The notes below the pieces were generated by a model. That model did no database searches. It had not been told where the DNA came from and was given only the letters and a program-made list of their open reading frames with translations. A stretch of DNA of 64,000 bases, taken from NCBI GenBank assembly GCA_964020975.1, contig OZ026628.1:66672689-66736688 (forward strand), read 5' to 3'. Origin of the DNA: Hermodice carunculata. Lineage: Eukaryota > Annelida > Polychaeta > Eunicida > Amphinomidae. The translations under genes and the position numbers were made by a program. The stretch's first letter is position 1; each line of letters starts with the position of its first letter. Below, in pieces: positions 60,427 through 64,000 of the stretch.

Positions 60427-60721
60427 ATATTCAGATTGACAAAGTCAGGTAATTGTGTATTTATATCAGCCATGATAAAATACTGTAAGTACATGTGTAT
60501 ATACATGCAGAAAACTCAAAATTGTTGTGATGATGTGGTACTATGGTCTTACTTGTTTCATAAATTGTATGCAGGTATGATTTTCATTTTGCCCTTAAAG
60601 TGCTTGATTTGAGACTGAGACAACAGGTTTCACTTTAGCAGCTAGGTGTCGCACTGTATTACTACAGTAATACCAACACCATGTCGGTAATACCATAATT
60701 TTAATCAGGTGCGACAGGCAT

Positions 60722-60967
60722 TTCATGGCTAATAACCAATCAGAAGCCTAGAAACTACATAAAATGGGATAACATGCGACATCGAACGTGTCCACCATGT
60801 AAGTTTCATATGGTTGCTTTCATTGACATAGATGATTTTCTAACATTTTCCACAATGTACTTAGAGTGTCTCCGTCATCATTACTCTTGTGCTCCTAAAA
60901 GTACAATAAATGACTTTATCCCATTTTTGATAGAATCCTTGGCTTCTGATTGGTTAATAGCTATGGT
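60722..60967. repeat. Inverted repeat, ~55-bp arms
   Basis: The left arm TAATAACCAATCAGAAGCC ... AAAATGGGATAA pairs with the right arm TTATCCCATTTTTGA ... GGCTTCTGATTGGTTAATA (60,912-60,967). Probably the left half of a larger fold-back cluster. Confidence 0.8.
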
Positions 60968-61016
60968 ACACTCTTTGTATTACCCTTATTTCTGCATTAA
61001 TTACTGCAAAGGTGAA

Positions 61017-61112
61017 ATACAGCGCGATTCCTAAAACTGACCGGGGAATACAGCGGTATTCTCGTAACTGGCCGGGGAATACAGCGGTATTCTCGCTGTA
61101 TCTCCCTATCTG
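61017..61112. repeat. 31-bp tandem repeat, ~2.5 units
   Basis: The unit GGGGAATACAGCGGTATTCT plus CGTAACTGGCC. Each unit contains the palindrome GAATACAGCGGTATTC. Confidence 0.9.
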
Positions 61113-61281
61113 GTTAGTACATCGAACAGCCATCAGAAGTCTCTGTCATGCGATACAAGCCTTGACGCGCTGCAGACGACAACATGATGGCGGACTGTGA
61201 AGTGAACTGCAGCAGCAGCGGGTCGAACATGTGTATTTTTTGAGCATGAAAATACATCATCAAAAGTGGGATAAAATCGTC

Positions 61282-61400
61282 ATTCACTGTTTTAGTGCGA
61301 AATACAGGAAGTATCTCCCCCAAGACAGCTGTATTAACCTCGGCGAATACAGCTGTCTTTGGGGGAGATACTTCCTGTATTTCACACTAAAACAGTGAAT
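61282..61400. repeat. Long palindrome, ~54-bp arms
   Basis: ATTCACTGTTTTAGTG ... GACAGCTGTATT is followed after about 9 nt by a near-perfect complement with a couple of mismatches. It would form a stable cruciform or RNA hairpin. Confidence 0.92.
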
Positions 61401-61769
61401 AACTAATAGTATTACTCTTATTTGCCACTTTAGACATTTAAATTGTACTAACTGTATTAGTCTAAGATCTTCCTTCGTTTCACATTGAAGTTGGTTCGGA
61501 GAAACATAATTAACTCATATTCATTCAATATACTGCTGCATCCGTTCATTTGTTAGTGATATATATATTAGCTAGGCCTACATGATTTAATGAAATAACA
61601 CTAAATATCTTCTTCCATCAAATATGCACTTCAAGGTCATCCATGTGATGCAACACCTAACTTCCACATGTACACAAACATGAGGTACTTTGGGTATCAA
61701 TCCTCTTATTGTTAAACCAACATATTGAAAAAAGAGCCAAGGTCAGACAACATGTCACAAATAGATCTT
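61401..61769. other. No feature seen
   Basis: AT-rich spacer between the palindrome and the promoter-like cluster. Confidence 0.45.
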
Positions 61770-61870
61770 ATGCTCGCGACACAGCGCATGCGCCAAATTT
61801 TTTGACGCGCAGTGCATTGTGGACTTATTTGTAGTATGCAAGCCGTTATGGCGATACCTGTGTCGACTAT
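61770..61870. promoter_or_regulatory. Promoter-like motif cluster
   Basis: Contains GCGCATGCGC (61,784-61,793, NRF1 core) and GCAGTGCATTGTGG (61,809-61,822) with a nearby TTGTAGTA. On the minus strand this reads ACTACAA ... CCACAATGCACTGC, resembling the bipartite ZNF143 site. No gene model attaches to it yet. Confidence 0.35.
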
Positions 61871-62251
61871 GAAATTACACATGTAGCCATGAGAAGTTTA
61901 ATTTGTTATTTGGCTGTGTGCTTTTCAACTTATTCCTGCGGCAAGCAACGTAAATTTTATCCCTTGCCAACAAATAAAAAACTGGGAAAACAATGGATAA
62001 GAAGAATTCCTGTCCTGGAAAGGACTGAAAATTGTGTAAATTCGTGCCCATGACCTCGTCATACAACGTTTGCCGTGTAACTTTGAATGATGACATTTGC
62101 ACATTGCGATCAGTCTATACAGTTTAGTTTAAATATATCCATTCCAACTAGGTAACCCTGTCAACTGAATCATTTTCCTTTAGGAACCAAATCGTATTGT
62201 GTGTTTTGCAACCAACGTGTAAACACTATGGCCAATGATAAATGAATAGAT
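61871..62251. other. No gene assigned
   Basis: The minus-strand frame at 62,102-61,875 (MSSFKVTRQTLYDEVMGTN) has no recognised domain. Confidence 0.4.
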
Positions 62252-62346
<95 letters not shown>

Positions 62347-62347
62347 G
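62252..62347. repeat. (GATA)n microsatellite
   Basis: About 23 tetranucleotide units. Confidence 0.95.
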
Positions 62348-62365
62348 TTAGTAGTTACACGAGCG

Positions 62366-62424
62366 AAAGAACGAAAGAAAGAAAGTAAAAGTAAAGAAAG
62401 AAGAAAGAAAGAAAGAAAGAAAGA
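62366..62424. repeat. (GAAA)n microsatellite, imperfect
   Basis: GAAA-rich stretch with GTAAA interruptions, next to the GATA array. Confidence 0.9.
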
Positions 62425-62612
62425 TGACGCTCCCTAAAATAACAAATTTTCCTTCCTTTATTGCTGATTTTTCAAAGATAAATTCAGGTTGTTTTTCGAG
62501 CAAAGTTGTTTCAAAACTAAGGTATTCTTCTACAAACTTTGATTTCGGAATAATCCGGGTCAGATATGAAAATAAGAAATGTTCAACTTTCATTACGCAA
62601 TGTCATACATGA

Positions 62613-64000
62613 AAGGGAGGGGTTGCCCTGTATGTAAAAGACAATCTACCTGTCAGACGATGTGCGGAGCTGGAAACTCCCAGTAGTGAATGTATCTGGG
62701 CTGAAATTACTGTCCCTTCTGGTAAACTGATTCTAGGTGTTTACTATCGTCCACCAGGCCAATCTGCCGCAGACAGAGACCTATTTCTGGACAATTTATC
62801 TCACTCCATTTCCTCTGCTATGGAACTTAACCCTAAAATACTCCTAATAACAGGTGATTTTAACGATCGCTGTGTAAGCTGGGATTCTCCCCACACCGAC
62901 AGTGAACTCGGACAGCGCCTCTTTGATCTGTTGGCTCAAAACAACCTGCATCAGCTCATATCCGAACCTACTCGTGTGTCGGAGTACTCTGCAAACCTAC
63001 TAGACCTCATGATAACTGACTCCCCTGGTTATATCCTTAACTCCGGCATACTTCCTCCTATATCCTCTTCTGATCATTCTGTCGTCTTTTGCTCTTTTTC
63101 TGTGAAGCATTACAAGGATCGCCCCTTTAAACGCTCTGTCTGGAACTTCAAGAGGGCTGATTTTGTCAACTTGAACAATGTACTCCCTGATGCTCCTTGG
63201 GAAACTGGTTTCACAGTTTTTGACTCCATAAGTGACACTGTGTCATACTGGTCAGACCTATTTATTGACACGTGTAAACAGTTTATTCCGTTCCGCGTGG
63301 TCACTATTCGACCCAGGGACAAGCCCTGGATCAACTGTAATATCAAGAGGCTAATAAGGCAGCGCAATCGCGCGTGGAACAGATACAAATGCCAGACACA
63401 AAAGCCTCGGCCTCACACGCTCCTCATTACTCAAAATATTGAACGCCTCTTTCAGTTATACAAACGGAAACGTAACTTTACAGTCAACGCTATTAAAAGC
63501 TCCATTCGTCTTTACTTTACCAAACTCCGATCTGAACTAGACTCAAGAGAGATAAACTCTAAAAGGTGGTGGAACCTTAGCAAATCTATTCTCGGTCACA
63601 AACTTTATCAAAACATACCAACTCTTATTGACGGTGGAAGGAATATTTCTTCTGATATTGAGAAGTCAGTGACCTTCAACAAGTATTTTGCTGATCAGTG
63701 TAAGACTCCACATGATGACAATCCTTTGCCCTTGCCCGACCTTGCCTTCCGAACTGAGGCCCGCCTGTCTATATTTCAAGTGCAAGTAAATGATGTGGAA
63801 AAGATTTTAAAATCTCTGAAAACCAGTTCTGCTTGTGGTCCTGACGGTATAGGCAACACCCTTCTTAAATACTGTGCCCCCTCAATCTCACGTTCTCTCA
63901 CTGATCTGTTCAATCTCTGCTTATCCAACTCATATTTTCCAGATCCCTGGAAGAGGTCCAACGTGTGCCCCGTTTTTAAGAAAAGTAACAAACAGTCAAA
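62613..64000 (+). mobile_element. APE-type LINE ORF2, open to the right edge
   Basis: An uninterrupted frame of about 462 codons leaves the window. It starts just after a TGA with KGGVALYVKDNL. Blocks in order are the endonuclease core VYYRPPG, GDFNDRC (62,853 on) and SDHS (63,069-63,080), the linker WNFKRADF ... IRPRDKPWINCNIKRLIRQR, then reverse transcriptase onset SACGPDGIG (about 63,826) and FPDPWKRSNVCPVFKKS. The first ~80 residues of a normal endonuclease are missing, so the copy is probably 5'-truncated near 62,610. The remaining frame is intact and looks young. It belongs to the CR1/Jockey-type group; the exact clade is not resolved. Confidence 0.85.

Noticed and set aside
61849-61890. 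Start codon ATGGCGATACC after the promoter-like cluster
   Set aside because: The frame closes after 12 codons and no donor site follows.

Overview
The window is AT-rich animal DNA. It holds one large split gene on the minus strand embedded in dense, mostly non-autonomous mobile DNA. No species can be named from sequence alone. The gene is a clear USF3 (KIAA2018) orthologue. The repeats (rolling-circle-like elements beginning ACAAGAG on the + strand and ending GAGCTAAAAA, with internal GACGGACGG runs) are of a kind I associate with marine invertebrates such as molluscs, amphioxus and hemichordates, so a marine invertebrate is the best guess.

Gene layout (minus strand, right to left). A candidate first coding exon lies at 50149-50071, with a 15-codon upstream ORF and a promoter-like segment to its right. 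A bHLH exon lies at 16298-16169, a helix 2/zipper exon at 15151-15055, and a coiled-coil exon at 9180-9097. A giant terminal exon opens at 5219 and runs off the left edge still open, for about 1,739 codons. The splice phases agree at every join. About 1,870 residues are visible. Nearly everything from 5.2 to 50 kb is therefore USF3 intron.

Intron content. Four families (called A-D here) share a terminal design: on the minus strand, a terminal hairpin, a short inverted repeat set asymmetrically at the two ends, and a second hairpin near the 3' end. I read them as Helentron/Helitron-like rolling-circle elements. Cut-and-paste MITEs are nested among them: pogo/Tc1-like with TA duplications, CACTA-like, piggyBac-like with TTAA, and hAT-like. 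A 1.3-kb Mutator-like element with 9-bp duplications carries a ZAD-like zinc-domain ORF. Several insertions can be proved inside the window because an uninterrupted copy of the host repeat is also present.

Right part (50-64 kb). This holds microsatellites, a decayed LINE (about 53.3-55.45 kb), a reversed family D element, duplicated coding-like segments at 52.1, 53.2 and 57.1 kb, a palindrome-rich block at 60.7-61.4 kb, a promoter-like motif cluster near 61.8 kb, and a LINE with an uninterrupted visible frame from 62,613 to the right edge.

No tRNA, rRNA, CRISPR array or second convincing host gene was seen.
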